A stretch of 64,000 nucleotides of DNA from NCBI GenBank assembly GCA_947497245.1, contig CANMFO010000002.1, positions 434,001 to 498,000 of the forward strand. The letters are read 5' to 3'. Positions 63,360 through 64,000 of the stretch are shown here, in pieces. This DNA is from an uncultured Flavobacteriaceae bacterium (GTDB lineage Bacteria > Bacteroidota > Bacteroidia > Flavobacteriales > Flavobacteriaceae). The notes below the pieces were generated by a model. It saw nothing but the letters and a program-made list of their open reading frames with translations, was not told the DNA's origin and searched no databases. A program made the position numbers and the translations under genes. Within the stretch, counting starts at the first letter, position 1. Each line of letters opens with the position of its first letter.

Positions 63360-63911
63360 ATGAAGGAAATCCTAAAACTGGCAATGGTGTGCCTGGTACT
63401 TGCGCCCACCTTATCTTCCTGTATCGAGGACCAGGATTTTGATCAGTACGATGCACTGGCACTGGAACCGGTCATGGAGGCCAGCATTCTTTATGTTGAG
63501 GCCCCTGAACGGATAATCAATCTTGTTACGGGGGGTACCAATTTTTTTAGCCAAGACTTTAATTTCGACGCTTTCAGCTCCAATATTTTTTCGGAACGGG
63601 TGATCGAGGGGACCGTGACCTATGAGGTGGACAATACCACGAGCAAGGAGCTAGAGATTACGGTGCAGTTTTTGGACGCGGGCGACAATGTGCTGGATAC
63701 CGAAATGTTCACGGTACAACCGGCCACTACACCCACTTTGGAACGTGAGATTTTTTACGGTCCGGGCGGACGCAGCATAGATATCGTAAGAAATACTTCA
63801 AGCTTTCGGGTAAGTGCCTTGAATTTGGGTGACAACACCAGCACCTCCAGCCTTCCCGATCCAATGGTCACGCTAAAATCCAGTGGTAAATTCAGAGTCA
63901 GGGTCAAATGA
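63360..63911 (+). CDS. Lipoprotein of unknown function
   Basis: A 183-residue exported protein with a lipobox: MVCLVLAPTLSSC, lipidated Cys at residue 21. The mature part is beta-rich (VTYEVDNTTSKELEITVQFL) with no known catalytic motif. The stop codon overlaps the next gene as ATGA, so it is coupled to the DUF5723-like gene; a joint envelope role is inferred. No relationship to a named family is claimed. Confidence 0.8.
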   Translation: MKEILKLAMVCLVLAPTLSSCIEDQDFDQYDALALEPVMEASILYVEAPERIINLVTGGTNFFSQDFNFDAFSSNIFSERVIEGTVTYEVDNTTSKELEITVQFLDAGDNVLDTEMFTVQPATTPTLEREIFYGPGGRSIDIVRNTSSFRVSALNLGDNTSTSSLPDPMVTLKSSGKFRVRVK

Positions 63912-64000
63912 GAAAACGCACGGTACTTGTTTTGGCCTTGTTGTGGGCAGGCTTTTATATGTTTGGACAGAACAAACAACTGCTGTACGATTTTACCGAG
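63908..64000 (+). CDS. DUF5723-like outer-membrane protein, 5' end only
   Basis: The frame starts with ATG at 63908 (overlapping the previous stop, ATGA) and runs off the right edge after 31 codons. Signal peptide TVLVLALLWAGFYMFGQ, then NKQLLYDFTE, which resembles the start of DUF5723 proteins in flavobacteria. The remaining sequence is outside the window. Confidence 0.6.
   Translation, partial: MRKRTVLVLALLWAGFYMFGQNKQLLYDFTE

Noticed and set aside
1-64000. CRISPR array, insertion sequence or rRNA operon
   Set aside because: No regularly spaced repeats of CRISPR type, no transposase and no rRNA sequence were found in reading both strands; the repeat at 59488-59610 has no spacers.

Overview
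The window looks like a chromosomal core segment from a marine member of the Flavobacteriaceae (Bacteroidota), probably near Muricauda, Maribacter or Zobellia. Evidence: promoters of the Bacteroidota form TTG-N19/20-TAnnTTTG (for example 20201-20230 and 18161-18191); the conserved block CBS protein - nadK - DUF6089 - uppS - bamA - ompH - ompH; the flavobacterial fusions HPPK-deoxynucleoside kinase and HPRT-adenylate kinase; frequent signal peptides ending in AQ; and moderate GC content. There is no rRNA, CRISPR array, prophage or insertion sequence.

Layout. 1-4.5 kb: the 5' part of a secreted protein gene, tRNA-Leu and tRNA-Gly, mutS, and a SPOUT RNA methyltransferase. 4.6-11.2 kb: the folate/nucleotide kinase fusion, sppA, a queuosine precursor transporter and an AsmA-like protein. 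11.2-14.6 kb: a DUF2797 protein, a GH3-family enzyme and a small hydrolase-like protein. 14.7-21.9 kb, minus strand: clpP-clpX, tig, a small membrane protein, a secreted SGNH lipoprotein, an esterase and pdxJ. 22.0-29.3 kb, plus strand: the cell-envelope block ending in bamA and two Skp-like chaperones. 29.4-35.0 kb: a ketosynthase III / methyltransferase / glycosyltransferase cassette and gcvP. 35.1-37.7 kb: a UbiA-like protein, an ECF sigma factor with a zinc anti-sigma-like partner, a rhodanese lipoprotein and a nucleotidase.

37.8-40.2 kb: the most interesting accessory unit, a GbsR/MarR-type regulator, a desaturase-like protein and a SAM methyltransferase. Two near-identical inverted repeats sit upstream of the regulator and of the desaturase, so the unit looks autoregulated. 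40.3-44.6 kb: an M3 peptidase, then purK and purE separated by a Doc-type toxin-antitoxin pair inside the operon. 44.8-49.7 kb: the HPRT-adenylate kinase fusion, an acetyltransferase, obg and a LytS/LytTR two-component pair. 49.7-57.7 kb: a DoxX-like protein, a 2041-residue alpha-2-macroglobulin, an atypical SDR and a cupin. 57.7-64 kb: mpl, a small membrane protein, a degenerate 22-bp tandem repeat, a PaiB-like protein, radC, a polysaccharide deacetylase-like protein, a YjjG nucleotidase, a lipoprotein and the start of a DUF5723-like gene.

Most of the window is housekeeping: DNA repair, protein quality control, envelope assembly, and nucleotide, folate and cofactor metabolism. Novelty is concentrated in the regulated desaturase/methyltransferase unit, the toxin-antitoxin pair inside the purine operon, the ketosynthase cassette and the 22-bp repeat array. 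All functional statements rest on reading motifs and gene order by eye; no database search was run.
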